A stretch of DNA of 44,970 nt from Propionibacteriales bacterium (GCA_009377795.1 WHTJ01000031.1:1-44970), one strand, 5' to 3'; counted from the stretch's first letter, positions 8,063 through 16,655 are shown. Made by a program: numbers and translations. The notes: generated by a model from the letters alone, not told the origin.

Positions 8063-9748
8063 ATGGGTGAGAGGAACGGGCGCGAGCGCTGGCAGGAGAG
8101 GTACGCCAGGTCCCGAGTGCGTGACGCCGATTTCACGACCTTGTCCGGCATGGAGGTCGACCCGGTCTACGGACCCGAGGACGAGTCGGCGTACCCCGGA
8201 TTCGAGCGCATCGGCTGGCCGGGGGAGTTCCCCTTCACCCGCGGGCTGTACTCCACCGGCTATCGCGGGCGCACCTGGACGATCCGCCAGTTCGCCGGGT
8301 TCGGCAATGCCCAGCAGACCAACGAGCGTTACAAGATGATCCTCGAGGCCGGTGGTGGGGGACTGTCGGTCGCCTTCGACATGCCGACCCTCATGGGACG
8401 CGACTCCGACGACCCGAAGAGCCTTGGCGAGGTCGGACACTGCGGCGTCGCGATCGACTCGGCGGCCGACATGGAGATCCTCTTCGACGGCATCCCGCTG
8501 GAGGACGTCACCACGTCGATGACGATCAGCGGGCCCGCCGTGCCGGTGTTCTGCATGTACCTCGTCGCCGCGGAGCGCCAGGGCGCCGACATCGCCAGGC
8601 TCAACGGCACCCTGCAGACCGACATCTTCAAGGAGTACATCGCCCAGAAGGAGTGGCTGTTCGCCCCCGAGCCGCACCTGCGGCTGATCGGCGACCTGAT
8701 GGAGTACTGCGCGAACGAGATTCCGGCGTACAAGCCGTTGTCGGTCTCCGGCTATCACATCCGGGAGGCCGGCTCGACGGCCGCGCAGGAGCTGGCGTAC
8801 ACCCTGGCCGACGGGTTCGCGTACGTCGAGCTCGGGCTGTCCCGCGGGCTGGACGTCGACCGGTTCGCACCCGGTCTGAGCTTCTTCTTCGACAGCCACC
8901 TCGACTTCTTCGAGGAGGTGGCGAAGTTCCGGGCGGCCCGGCGTATCTGGGCGCGCTGGATGCGGGACGTGTACGGCGCAAGGACCGAGAAGGCCCAGTC
9001 GCTGCGGTTCCACACCCAGACCGCCGGGGTGTCGCTCACCGCGCAGCAGCCGTACAACAACGTCGTACGCACCGCCGTCCAGGCACTCGCCGCCGTGCTC
9101 GGCGGCACCAACAGCCTGCACACCAACGCACTCGACGAGACCCTCGCCCTGCCCACGGAGCAGGCGGCCGAGATCGCGCTGCGGACACAGCAGGTGCTCA
9201 TGGAGGAGACCGGCGCCGCCAACGTGGCCGACCCGCTGGGCGGCTCGTGGTACGTCGAGGCGCTCACCGACCGGCTCGAGGCCGAGGCGGAGGCCGTCTT
9301 CGCCCGGATCAAGCGGCTCGGCGGCGGGGAGGAGGCCACGCACGCCATCGGGCCGATGACGTCGGGGATCCTGCGGGGGATCGAGGACGGCTGGTTCATG
9401 TCCGAGATCGCGAACGCCGCGTTCCAGTACCAGACCGCCCTGGAGAAGGGTGACAAGAAGATCGTCGGGGTCAATGTCCACGACAGATCCGTCACCGGCG
9501 ATCTCGAGATCCTGCGGGTCTCGCACGAGGTCGAGACCGCGCAGGTCGACGTGCTGGCGGGTCGTCGGGCCGCCCGTGACGAGCGGGCCGTTTCCCGGGC
9601 ACTGGAGATGATGGCCGGGCAGGCGCACACCGACCAGAACATGATCCTGGCGATGCTGGAGGCGGTGCGCGCCGAGGCCACGCTCGGGGAGGTCTGCGAC
9701 GCGCTGCGCGCCGAATGGGGCGAGTACCGCGAACCGGCCCGCTTCTGA
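8063..9748 (+). CDS. icmA: Isobutyryl-CoA mutase large (substrate-binding) subunit
   Basis: The 561-aa protein matches the separate alpha subunit of B12-dependent acyl-CoA mutases, without the C-terminal cobalamin-binding domain. It would isomerise isobutyryl-CoA and n-butyryl-CoA with a separate small subunit (IcmB). Substrate-specificity positions point to isobutyryl-CoA: Phe77 (WTIRQFAGFG), where methylmalonyl-CoA mutases have Tyr, and Gln195 (KEYIAQKEWLF), where they have Arg. Other blocks are FDMPTLMGRDSDDP, SVSGYHIREAG, RFHTQTAGVSLTAQQPYNNVVRTA and GGTNSLHTNALDE. ATG 8063 has GGAGGAGG at 8048-8055 with 7-nt spacing. It is divergent from padR. Its chaperone may be the MeaB at 4837. No small subunit is encoded in the window. 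S. coelicolor icmA (SCO5415) lies in the equivalent region. Confidence 0.92.
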   Translation: MGERNGRERWQERYARSRVRDADFTTLSGMEVDPVYGPEDESAYPGFERIGWPGEFPFTRGLYSTGYRGRTWTIRQFAGFGNAQQTNERYKMILEAGGGGLSVAFDMPTLMGRDSDDPKSLGEVGHCGVAIDSAADMEILFDGIPLEDVTTSMTISGPAVPVFCMYLVAAERQGADIARLNGTLQTDIFKEYIAQKEWLFAPEPHLRLIGDLMEYCANEIPAYKPLSVSGYHIREAGSTAAQELAYTLADGFAYVELGLSRGLDVDRFAPGLSFFFDSHLDFFEEVAKFRAARRIWARWMRDVYGARTEKAQSLRFHTQTAGVSLTAQQPYNNVVRTAVQALAAVLGGTNSLHTNALDETLALPTEQAAEIALRTQQVLMEETGAANVADPLGGSWYVEALTDRLEAEAEAVFARIKRLGGGEEATHAIGPMTSGILRGIEDGWFMSEIANAAFQYQTALEKGDKKIVGVNVHDRSVTGDLEILRVSHEVETAQVDVLAGRRAARDERAVSRALEMMAGQAHTDQNMILAMLEAVRAEATLGEVCDALRAEWGEYREPARF

Positions 9749-9755
9749 CCCATAA

Positions 9756-9784
9756 GTCGCGCAGATCTGCAATCTCGGCGCGAC
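9756..9784. repeat. Core-repeat copy 3
   Basis: On the reverse strand this reads GTCGCGCCGAGATTGCAG followed by ATC and TGCGCGAC, so the core is exact and the ends GTCGCGC/GCGCGAC are inverted. It lies between the tandem genes icmA and the thioredoxin-like gene, 8 nt after the icmA stop. Confidence 0.7.
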
Positions 9785-9815
9785 GGGTGACGCGCAGGCG
9801 TGAGCGCCCTGCCGG

Positions 9816-9821
9816 TAGCCT
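9816..9821 (+). promoter_or_regulatory. -10 box (TAGCCT) for leaderless thioredoxin-like gene
   Basis: TAGCCT ends 7 nt before ATG 9829, and no Shine-Dalgarno is present. This gives the gene its own promoter just downstream of repeat copy 3, separate from icmA. Confidence 0.45.
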
Positions 9822-9828
9822 CGACCCC

Positions 9829-10803
9829 ATGACCGTTCCGTTTTCGCGTCCGGGCGCCGTCGACCTGTCCGGCCTGAAGAAGTCCGCCTCCGCAGGGCAG
9901 GCACCGAGTGGCCCTCAGCGCCCGCACGCCGCCGGCGGCGCGCCGCCGGGCGGGGGCTCCGGCGCGTACTCGGTCGATCTGAACCAGGACAACTTCCAGA
10001 CCGAGATGCAGCGGTCGATGCAGGTGCCGGTGGTCCTGAGCTTCTGGTCCCGCCAGTCGCCGCCGTCACAGCAGCTCAACGCCATGCTGGAGAAGCTCGC
10101 CGACGAGTTCGAGGGCCGGTTCCTCTTCGCCAAGGTCGACATCGACGCGAATCCGCAGATCGCCCAGGCGGTCGGCGTGCCGGGAGCTCCACTCGTCGGA
10201 GTGGTGCTCGGTGGCCAGCTGGCCCCGCTCGCACAGAACGCCGTACCCGAGGACGAGCTGCGGCAGGTCCTCAACCAGGTGGTCCAGACCGCGGTCGCGA
10301 ACGGCATGAACGGCCGGGTAGAGCCCCGCGAAGGCGCGGGCACGTCGCAGGCGGACACCGGCGAGGCCGAGTCGATGGCCGAGGAGGAGGGCGACCCGAA
10401 GTACGCCGAGGCGGAGGCTGCCCTGGCCGCGGGTGAGATCGACGCGGCGATCGCGGCGTACGAGCGCGTGCTCGAGGAGAACCCGGGCGACGACCAGGCG
10501 ACGATCGGGCTCGCGCGTACCCGCCTGGTGGCGCGTACCCAGGAGATCGACGTCGCCGCCGCACGCGAGGCCGCGGCGGCGAACCCCGCCGACGTGGAGA
10601 CCCAGATCCAGGTCGCGGATGCAGACCTGCTCGGCGGCCACGTGGAGGACGCCTTCGACCGGCTGGTCCAGACCGTGACCCGGGTCGGCGGCGACGAACG
10701 GGATCGGGTACGCCGGCATCTCGTCGAGTTGTTCGAGATCGTCGGCAACGACGACCCGCGGGTACCGGTATTCCGCACGCGCCTGGCCAACGCACTCTTC
10801 TGA
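9829..10803 (+). CDS. Thioredoxin-fold/TPR protein lacking the CXXC motif (CnoX/YbbN-like)
   Basis: The 324-aa protein has a low-complexity Gly/Pro/Ala-rich N-terminus (about 1-45), a thioredoxin fold (about 48-150: VDLNQDNFQTEMQRSMQVPVVLSFWSRQSPPSQQLNAMLEKLADEFEGRFLFAKVDIDANPQIAQAVGV) and a C-terminal TPR-like helical region (YAEAEAALAAGEIDAAIAAYERVLEENPGDDQATIGLARTRL). The WCGPC site is replaced by WSRQSPPS, so no thiol redox activity is expected. This architecture matches YbbN/CnoX, a thioredoxin-like co-chaperone that holds proteins for GroEL. Start ATG 9829, after a TAGCCT box. A putative thioredoxin (SCO5419) occupies the similar place in Streptomyces. Confidence 0.85.
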   Translation: MTVPFSRPGAVDLSGLKKSASAGQAPSGPQRPHAAGGAPPGGGSGAYSVDLNQDNFQTEMQRSMQVPVVLSFWSRQSPPSQQLNAMLEKLADEFEGRFLFAKVDIDANPQIAQAVGVPGAPLVGVVLGGQLAPLAQNAVPEDELRQVLNQVVQTAVANGMNGRVEPREGAGTSQADTGEAESMAEEEGDPKYAEAEAALAAGEIDAAIAAYERVLEENPGDDQATIGLARTRLVARTQEIDVAAAREAAAANPADVETQIQVADADLLGGHVEDAFDRLVQTVTRVGGDERDRVRRHLVELFEIVGNDDPRVPVFRTRLANALF

Positions 10804-10814
10804 GCGACGACGAC

Positions 10815-10820
10815 TAATCT
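10815..10820 (+). promoter_or_regulatory. -10 box (TAATCT) for leaderless membrane-protein gene
   Basis: TAATCT ends 8 nt before ATG 10829, in the 25-bp gap after the thioredoxin-like gene. No ribosome site is visible. Confidence 0.4.
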
Positions 10821-10828
10821 GAGGCGCT

Positions 10829-11482
10829 ATGCGTCGATTGGGAGGCCTTGCCCTGCTGGGTATGGCGGTGCTGGGCATCCTCGTCGGCGTGGCGCTTGCC
10901 GTGTTCTTCGGTCAGGACAACCGGATGGACACCGGACCCCATCGCCTCCAGACCGGCACCGCGGCGATCGTGACCGCACCACAGGCGATCGCGATCGCCG
11001 GACCTCGAGTCGAGCTCGAGGTCGCCGCAGTGGAGCCCGACCGGAACCTGTTCGTCGGCGTGGGCCACGACGTCGACGTACGGGACCTCCTCGGCCAGAC
11101 GCCACGCACCCGGATCGACTCCGTCGAGCTGCCGTGGCGGATCGAGACCTCCGGGGTGGACGGCAGCGGCGTACCCAGGAGTGCGCCCGAGGACGCCGAC
11201 TGGTGGATCGAGCAGGACCAGGGCCGGGGCCGGGCCACCGTGGCCTGGGACCTCCCGGATACCGCGATCGACGTCGTCATCCTCGACCGGGACGGACGAG
11301 AGGATCTGGCGGTCGACGTCACGGCGACCTGGGAGGCTCCCGGTGCCTTCGTCACCGGGATCGCGCTGGCCGTGTTCGGCCTGGGCGTGGGCATCTTCGG
11401 CTGGGCCGTGATCACCACCCGGGTGGCGCCGCGGGGTCTGCACGCCCGGCGTGGGCCCGAGGCCGGGACGGGGCGGGCATGA
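10829..11482 (+). CDS. Membrane protein with an exported middle domain, function unknown
   Basis: The 217-aa protein has an N-terminal transmembrane helix (about 5-27: GGLALLGMAVLGILVGVALAVFFG), a hydrophilic domain of about 140 residues with beta-rich stretches (RVELEVAAVEPDRNLFVGVG; VELPWRIETSG; RATVAWDLPDTAIDVVILDRDG), then a second helix (about 175-200: GAFVTGIALAVFGLGVGIFGWAVITT) and a short basic tail. Both ends are probably cytoplasmic with the middle outside. The ATGA overlap with the lipoprotein gene downstream suggests the two work together at the cell surface. I do not recognise a named family. Confidence 0.75.
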   Translation: MRRLGGLALLGMAVLGILVGVALAVFFGQDNRMDTGPHRLQTGTAAIVTAPQAIAIAGPRVELEVAAVEPDRNLFVGVGHDVDVRDLLGQTPRTRIDSVELPWRIETSGVDGSGVPRSAPEDADWWIEQDQGRGRATVAWDLPDTAIDVVILDRDGREDLAVDVTATWEAPGAFVTGIALAVFGLGVGIFGWAVITTRVAPRGLHARRGPEAGTGRA

Positions 11483-12444
11483 GGTCGAGGCTGATCGCCG
11501 GCGTGACATGTCTCGCCCTGGTATCGAGCGCGTGCGGCATCCCGTACCGCAAGGACACCGACGATCTGACCAAGGTCGCCGCGTCCGACTCGCAGGCCCG
11601 GCGCATCATCGCGGAGTTCAACCTGACCCGGCAGGAGGCCGACACGTTGCTCGACGGGTCGCTGTTGCCGGACATCGAGAGCGGCAGCCTGCTCGACATC
11701 GACCAGGGCGCGTACTTCGTGGCCGCTCGGGTCGCCGGCCACACCGCCGCGGCCAGGTTGCGGCTCGAGCCACCCGACGAGGTGCTGTCGCCGCGGTTCG
11801 CGGGTTACCCGATGTGGTTCGTGGCGGTCAGCCGGGACGCCGGGGGAGACACCCAGAGGGTGGTGGTGTTCGAGCGCCAGGACTCCGTCTCACCCTGGTT
11901 GATGACCATGGCGCCGGAGATCTCCGGCGACACCGAGCTGCCCGCGATGGAGCTGGACCGCGGCGACGCCGTCGTGACCGCGCCTCCCGACAGCGCCCGC
12001 GGGGTGGCCATGAGCGGGTCGGAGGCGCTGTCGAACTACGCCGCCGCGCTGACCGGTGAGGACGCGCCGGAGAACGACCTGTTCGTCGACGACGACTTCC
12101 TCCGGCGCACCCGCGAGTTCCAGCGCAGCCAGCGGTCGCTGCCGTTCGCGGACTTCACCCAGAGCTGGTCGGCGGAGCCGGCGAGCCTGGCTATGCGGGT
12201 CGCGGGCGGCGGCCTGCTGGTGTTCGGGACGCTGGAGCGTGCCGACGCCTACAGCGTGCACCCCAGCAGCTACATCGACTGGGGGAGCAACGCCGACGCC
12301 AAGGCGTACCTGCCGGGCCGGGCACTGAGCGCGGCGCGCCTGGACTACCGGCACCAGGTGCTGCTGTTCGTCCCGCCGAGGGGTGAGGGCGAGGCGCAGC
12401 TGATCGGCCAGTACGGCGGCGTGGTCGACGGCAGCGGCTCCTGA
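11479..12444 (+). CDS. Probable lipoprotein, function unknown
   Basis: The 321-aa protein starts MRSRLIAGVTCLALVSSACG. The basic start, hydrophobic stretch and Ser-Ala-Cys at residue 19 form a signal peptide with a lipobox-like site, although the -3 residue is Ser, not the usual Leu. The mature part has mixed alpha/beta character with SGSEALSNYAAALTGEDAPENDLFVDDDFLRRTREFQ and a C-terminal block (VAGGGLLVFGTLERADAYSV) resembling uncharacterised actinobacterial lipoproteins. It is translationally coupled (ATGA) to the membrane protein before it. A surface complex of the two is inferred. Confidence 0.7.
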   Translation: MRSRLIAGVTCLALVSSACGIPYRKDTDDLTKVAASDSQARRIIAEFNLTRQEADTLLDGSLLPDIESGSLLDIDQGAYFVAARVAGHTAAARLRLEPPDEVLSPRFAGYPMWFVAVSRDAGGDTQRVVVFERQDSVSPWLMTMAPEISGDTELPAMELDRGDAVVTAPPDSARGVAMSGSEALSNYAAALTGEDAPENDLFVDDDFLRRTREFQRSQRSLPFADFTQSWSAEPASLAMRVAGGGLLVFGTLERADAYSVHPSSYIDWGSNADAKAYLPGRALSAARLDYRHQVLLFVPPRGEGEAQLIGQYGGVVDGSGS

Positions 12445-12452
12445 CCAGTCAG

Positions 12453-12503
12453 CCACTCCTTCGCGCCGAGATTGCAGGAGTGGCCGTTTCCCTCGGCGCG
12501 AAG
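12453..12503. repeat. Core-repeat copy 4
   Basis: The core CGCGCCGAGATTGCA is followed by GGAG and TGGCCG. CCACTCCT and AGGAGTGG flank the core as inverted arms, and TTCGCGCCGAG pairs with CTCGGCGCGAA at 12492-12502, so two alternative hairpins are possible. It lies between the convergent lipoprotein and sugar-permease genes. Confidence 0.75.
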
Positions 12504-12510
12504 AAGGCCG

Positions 12511-13389
12511 TCAGCCCTTGACCGATCCGGCCATGAGCCCGCCGATGAAGTACCGGCCGAGCACGATGTAGACCACCAGAGTCGGAGCCGAGACGATGAG
12601 CGCTCCGGCCATGCTGGCGGAGTAGTTGCTGAGCTGCCCGCCGGCGAGTGCCTGGAGTGCGATCGTGGCCGGGCCGTTCTGCGTGGTGGACAGGAAGATC
12701 GCGAACAGGAAGTCGTTCCACACCGACGTGAACTGCCAGATCAGCGTCACCACGAAGCCCGGCGCCGAGAGCGGCAGGATGATCTGCGTGTAGGCCCGCC
12801 AGATGCCCGCGCCGTCCACCCTGGCCGCCTCCATGAGGTCCTCCGGCACGCTGGCGTAGTAGTTGCGGAAGATCAGTGTGCAGATCGGGATGCCGAAGAC
12901 GGTGTGCACCACGATCAGGGTGGCGATCCCGTTGGGCAGGCCGAGCGTTCCGGTGAGCTCGACGAGCGGCAGCATGATCGCCTGGTACGGGATGAACATG
13001 CCGAACAGGAACAACGCGAAGACCACGTTGGCCCGCGGGAATCGCCAGCGCGACAGCACGAAGCCGTTCATGGATCCGAGCACCGCCGACATGATCGACG
13101 CCGGGATCGCGAGCGCGAACGACCTCCACAGCGACGGCGACAGCGTGTCCCAGGCCTGCCGCCAACCGCTGGTCGTCCATTCCTGGGGGAGCAGCCATGC
13201 CTGCGCGGACGACGTCTCCGCGGGCGGTTTGAGGCTGGTGACGAACAGGACGTACGCCGGGAGGAGGATCATGACCAGGAACACCAGCAGCACGCCGTAC
13301 CGGACACCCCGCGCCACCGGCGACGACGGTCGCCGGGTGCGGGCGGGAGGCACCTGCTCGGGCGCCGCGACGAGCGTGGTCGTGGCCAT
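12511..13389 (-). CDS. Sugar ABC transporter permease, MalG type
   Basis: The 292-aa protein has six predicted membrane helices, the first being GVRYGVLLVFLVMILLPAYVLFVTS. The EAA loop EDLMEAARVDGAGIWRAYTQIILPL contacts the ATPase. It belongs to the CUT1 MalG-type permease family. ATG 13389 overlaps the preceding permease stop (TGATG), with GGAG about 7 nt upstream. ATG 13404 is an in-frame alternative. It is the last gene of the LacI-manA-SBP-permease-permease operon and ends at convergent repeat copy 4. No ATPase gene is present nearby. Confidence 0.93.
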   Translation of the reverse strand: MATTTLVAAPEQVPPARTRRPSSPVARGVRYGVLLVFLVMILLPAYVLFVTSLKPPAETSSAQAWLLPQEWTTSGWRQAWDTLSPSLWRSFALAIPASIMSAVLGSMNGFVLSRWRFPRANVVFALFLFGMFIPYQAIMLPLVELTGTLGLPNGIATLIVVHTVFGIPICTLIFRNYYASVPEDLMEAARVDGAGIWRAYTQIILPLSAPGFVVTLIWQFTSVWNDFLFAIFLSTTQNGPATIALQALAGGQLSNYSASMAGALIVSAPTLVVYIVLGRYFIGGLMAGSVKG

Positions 13390-14270
13390 CAGCGACGCTC
13401 CCATCTGCTGGTGAAGATCAGGTACGGGATCACCACGACGGCCACGACGAGCAGCAGGATGGTGGCGATGGTCGCGGCCTTGGCGTCGTCCCCGATCGTC
13501 GTCATCCCCCACAGATAGACCGCGGGAACCTCGGTGATCCGGGCCTCACCGGAGATCGCCATGATCAGGTCGAACACCTTGAGCGACATGTGGCCGATGA
13601 TCACCAGCGCGGAGAGCGCGGCGGGCGACAGCTGCGGGAAGATCACGTGCCGGTAGAGCCGGAACTCGGAGGCGCCGTCGATCCGGGCGGCCTCCCGCAG
13701 CTCGTCCGGGATGCTCCGCAGCCCGGCGAGGAACAACGCCATCACGTAACCGGACAGCTGCCAGACCGCGGGCATGGCCATGGCGGCCATGCCCCAGCCG
13801 GGGTCGGAGTACCACGGGTTCTCCAACCCCGACAGGCCGATGGTGCTGAACAACCGGTTGAGCCCGGTTGCGTCGTCGCCCTCCGAGGCGTTCAGCAGCC
13901 AGCGCCAGACCACACCCGAGGCGATGAACGACACCGCCATCGGGAAGAGGTACATCGACCGGAAGAACCCCTCGCCCCGCAGCCCCCGCTCCAGCAGCAG
14001 CGCCCACATGAGACCGAAGAACAGCGTGCCCACCAGGAACACGATCGTGAACGTGGCGAGGTTCTCCAGTGAGTCCTGGAAGCGCTGCTCCTGGAGCAGC
14101 GAGGTGTAGTTGTCGATGCCACTGGTGTCGACGGGGATCGAGCCATGCTCGTCGCTGAGCGAGATCGAGATGTTCCATCCGATCAGCCCGTAGACGAACA
14201 GTCCCACCAGCCCAATCGACGGCAGGATCATCAGCAGGCCTGGACCCCAGTGCCTGATCCCGTGTTTCAA
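13389..14270 (-). CDS. Sugar ABC transporter permease, MalF type
   Basis: The 293-aa protein has six membrane helices (for example WGPGLLMILPSIGLVGLFVYGLIGW) and a MalF-type EAA loop, DELREAARIDGASEFRLYRHVIFPQLSP. The start is read as TTG 14270, because GGAGGG at 14278-14283 sits about 7 nt upstream and the first helix follows at once (KHGIRHWGPG). No in-frame ATG or GTG fits. The gap to the binding-protein stop is 19 nt. It should pair with the MalG-type permease to import the sugar captured by the binding protein. Confidence 0.92.
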   Translation of the reverse strand: MKHGIRHWGPGLLMILPSIGLVGLFVYGLIGWNISISLSDEHGSIPVDTSGIDNYTSLLQEQRFQDSLENLATFTIVFLVGTLFFGLMWALLLERGLRGEGFFRSMYLFPMAVSFIASGVVWRWLLNASEGDDATGLNRLFSTIGLSGLENPWYSDPGWGMAAMAMPAVWQLSGYVMALFLAGLRSIPDELREAARIDGASEFRLYRHVIFPQLSPAALSALVIIGHMSLKVFDLIMAISGEARITEVPAVYLWGMTTIGDDAKAATIATILLLVVAVVVIPYLIFTSRWERR

Positions 14271-14289
14271 GCCGAGACCCTCCGGCCGT

Positions 14290-15564
14290 CTATCCGCTGC
14301 CGGTGTAGGTTTCCGCGGCCGCCACCAGCGCTTCCTGCAGCTTGCCGGTGTCCTTGGACGAGCTGAACTCGCCGATCGCGGAGGTGATCTCCTCCAGCCA
14401 GCCCAGCGGCGCCGCGGCACCGTGCGCGAGTGACGGCACGATGGTGTCGCTCTGCCAGTCCTGCATGGCCTCCTGCTGGTACTCGCCGTAGGCCTGCGGG
14501 TCGGCGTCCGTCCGTACCGGAATCGAGCCCTTCTTGGTGTTGAACGCCTCCTGGCCCTCGGCGCTGCCCACCGTGCGCAGCCAGTTCTCGGTGCCCTCGG
14601 CGTTCGGGGCGTCGACCGGGAGCGTGAACGAGTCGGCCAGGAAGTCGAAGACGCCGTCCGTCCCCGGAACCGGGAACCAGATGTATTCCTTCTGCGGCTT
14701 GAGCTTCGCCTCCTCGAAGCCGGCGTACGACCAGTCACCCATCACGGTGTACGCCGCTCGGCCGCTGATCATGTACTGGTTGGAGTCCGGCCAGTCCAGC
14801 CCGGCGCGGTCGCCGTTGGTGAACTCCATCAGCGCCGCGTAGTCCTCGATGGCCCGGGTCACCTCGGCGGAGTCCCATGCCGTCTCGCCGGTCCACAGCC
14901 CGTTGTAGGCCTCCGGGCCCAGGTCGGCGATCAGGACGGTCTCGAACAAGTGCACCTGTGTCCAGTCGGTCGCGACCGCGAGCGGCGCCTTGACCCCGTT
15001 GTCCTGCAGGGCCTGCAGGTCCTCCAGCCAGGCGTCGATCGAGTCCGGCGGCTGGCTCACCCCGGCGTTCTTCAGTACGTGGGGGTTGGCCCAGACGACG
15101 TTGGCCCGGTGGATGTTCGCCGGCACCGAGTAGATGGCGTCGTCCTCGGTGAGCAGGCTGACGACCTCCTCGGGGAAGACGTCGTTCCAGCCCTCCTCCT
15201 CGTAGAGGTGGCCGACGTCCTGGATCTGCTCCTGGGCGATGTAGTCACGCAGCTCTCCGCCCGCGTGCCCCTGGAAGGTGGACGGCGGGTCGCCTTGTTC
15301 GAGACGTGAGGCGAGAACGTTCTTGGCGTTGCTGCCGGCACCGCCCGCGACTACGCCGTTCACGAACGTCTGATCGGGATACTGCTGCTCGAACACCTGG
15401 ACCAGCCCGTCCAGGCCGGCCTTCTCCCCACCTTCAGACCACCAGGTGAAGACCTCGACCTCGTTGCTCGCGCCGGCCTGGCTGCCGTCGCCGTCGTCCT
15501 CGCCGCAGCCGGCGAGCACGATGCTCGCGGCCGCGGCTACGGCGACCAGCGGGATGCGTCTCAT
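14290..15564 (-). CDS. Sugar-binding lipoprotein of an ABC importer, glucose/mannose type
   Basis: The 424-aa protein has a lipoprotein signal (MRRIPLVAVAAAASIVLAGCG, lipobox LAGC). The mature protein closely resembles the glucose/mannose-binding proteins of the Thermus family: VFTWWSEGGEKAGLDGLVQVF, GGAGSNAKNVLASRLEQGDPP, GHAGGELRDYI, YSVPANIHRANVVW, ATDWTQVHLFE, FLADSFTLP and NTKKGSIPVRTDADP. Glucose or mannose as substrate is inferred from this and from the linked mannose-6-phosphate isomerase. ATG 15564 has GGAGG upstream and an ATGA overlap with the manA stop. It feeds the two permeases downstream. Confidence 0.9.
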   Translation of the reverse strand: MRRIPLVAVAAAASIVLAGCGEDDGDGSQAGASNEVEVFTWWSEGGEKAGLDGLVQVFEQQYPDQTFVNGVVAGGAGSNAKNVLASRLEQGDPPSTFQGHAGGELRDYIAQEQIQDVGHLYEEEGWNDVFPEEVVSLLTEDDAIYSVPANIHRANVVWANPHVLKNAGVSQPPDSIDAWLEDLQALQDNGVKAPLAVATDWTQVHLFETVLIADLGPEAYNGLWTGETAWDSAEVTRAIEDYAALMEFTNGDRAGLDWPDSNQYMISGRAAYTVMGDWSYAGFEEAKLKPQKEYIWFPVPGTDGVFDFLADSFTLPVDAPNAEGTENWLRTVGSAEGQEAFNTKKGSIPVRTDADPQAYGEYQQEAMQDWQSDTIVPSLAHGAAAPLGWLEEITSAIGEFSSSKDTGKLQEALVAAAETYTGSG

Positions 15565-16655
15565 GTTGCTGCCTCCGAATCGCTTGGGTTGGTGTCTCCG
15601 TCGTCCTTCCGGAGGGCCGGCGGATCTGTTCTGGAATCCGGGCCGGCGGCGGGGCGGCACCGCACCGCCCGCACTTCGCCGGTGAGCGTCAGGTCGCCGC
15701 ACGAGTACGGCGTGACCACGGTCTGCCCGGCGTGTACGGGCAGGCGGCCGCCGGTGGAGGTGGCGAGCTCGCCGGTGCCGTCGGGGACGACGAGTACGGA
15801 GAAACCCGCCTCGACCTCGGCATCGGCGAACCGCGCGTCGAGCACGTCCGCGCGGAAGAACTCGTCGGCCTTCGCCGGCAGCGCGGACTGGACAGCCGTC
15901 CACCCGGTGTCCCAGCGGCTCCGCAGCCGGGACAGCCGTTGATGCGAGAGCGCGGCGTGGTCCACGCAGGACTGCGCGACATCCGGATCGAGCCCGAGCC
16001 ACGCGTCGTCCTCGTGGATGCCGAACCGGGCGTGCTCCAGCATGACCGAGAAGTCGGTCGGCTCCTGCAGCTCGAGGAGGAACACGCCCGCGCCGACGGC
16101 ATGCGGCTGGCCGGCGGGCACGAGTACGGCGTCACCGCGACTCACCCGGAACTCGTGGAGGGCCTGGAGCAACCGGTGATCCTGCGCCTCGACCAGGTCG
16201 GCCACCTCGGCGCTCGACATCGGGGAGCGGAACCCCAGCCACACCCGGGCATCCGGGTCCGCGTCGAGGACCATCCACGCCTCGGTCTTGCCGTGCCGGC
16301 TGTGCAGATGCCGCGCCGCGAACCGCCGATCCGGGTGTGCGTGCACGGGGAGCCGCTCGCCGGCATCGAGCAGCTTCACCAGAAGTCCGGGGTCGGCGGC
16401 GTACCTCCTCATGTGCGCCGGGCCGAGCCACCCCGCCGGGTCGGCGGCGAGCGCGGCGGCGAGGGTGCCTCCACCGGGTAGGAGGGCCAGCCCGTCGCCC
16501 CCCTCGGCGAACAGCCGGGTGGTGGACGCCAGCCAGTCCTCCGGCCGGTGGTCGTCGAAGGTGTCGGGTACGGCCTCGCCGCGCCAGGCCAGGATCTTCC
16601 GGCCACCGCGGTAGAACCGCCGCGGCGTGTTGCGGGGAAGCACGATCGGCATCAT
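15561..16655 (-). CDS. manA: Mannose-6-phosphate isomerase, class I (cupin)
   Basis: The 364-aa protein interconverts mannose-6-phosphate and fructose-6-phosphate. The zinc site is visible as LPVHAHPDRRF (two His), KTEAWMVL (Glu) and VPAGQPHAVGAGVFLLELQEPTDFS (His). It begins PRNTPRRFYRGGRKILAWRG. ATG 16655 and ATG 16652 are adjacent and both overlap the LacI stop. I chose the first; no strong ribosome site decides. Its stop overlaps the binding-protein start. The operon context implies that imported mannose is phosphorylated elsewhere and enters glycolysis here. Confidence 0.88.
   Translation of the reverse strand: MMPIVLPRNTPRRFYRGGRKILAWRGEAVPDTFDDHRPEDWLASTTRLFAEGGDGLALLPGGGTLAAALAADPAGWLGPAHMRRYAADPGLLVKLLDAGERLPVHAHPDRRFAARHLHSRHGKTEAWMVLDADPDARVWLGFRSPMSSAEVADLVEAQDHRLLQALHEFRVSRGDAVLVPAGQPHAVGAGVFLLELQEPTDFSVMLEHARFGIHEDDAWLGLDPDVAQSCVDHAALSHQRLSRLRSRWDTGWTAVQSALPAKADEFFRADVLDARFADAEVEAGFSVLVVPDGTGELATSTGGRLPVHAGQTVVTPYSCGDLTLTGEVRAVRCRPAAGPDSRTDPPALRKDDGDTNPSDSEAAT

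Noticed and set aside
8063-9748. Calling the mutase methylmalonyl-CoA mutase
   Set aside because: The specificity positions are Phe and Gln, and there is no B12 domain, which fits the isobutyryl-CoA mutase large subunit better.
7523-10069. Minus-strand frame of 848 codons across padR, icmA and the thioredoxin-like gene
   Set aside because: Low-complexity composition, and it runs antisense to or out of frame with three well-supported genes.
14271-16002. Upstream-extended starts for the binding-protein and MalF-type genes
   Set aside because: The extensions run into neighbouring genes in other frames and lack membrane or signal features. The chosen starts have ribosome sites and a correct signal peptide or first helix.
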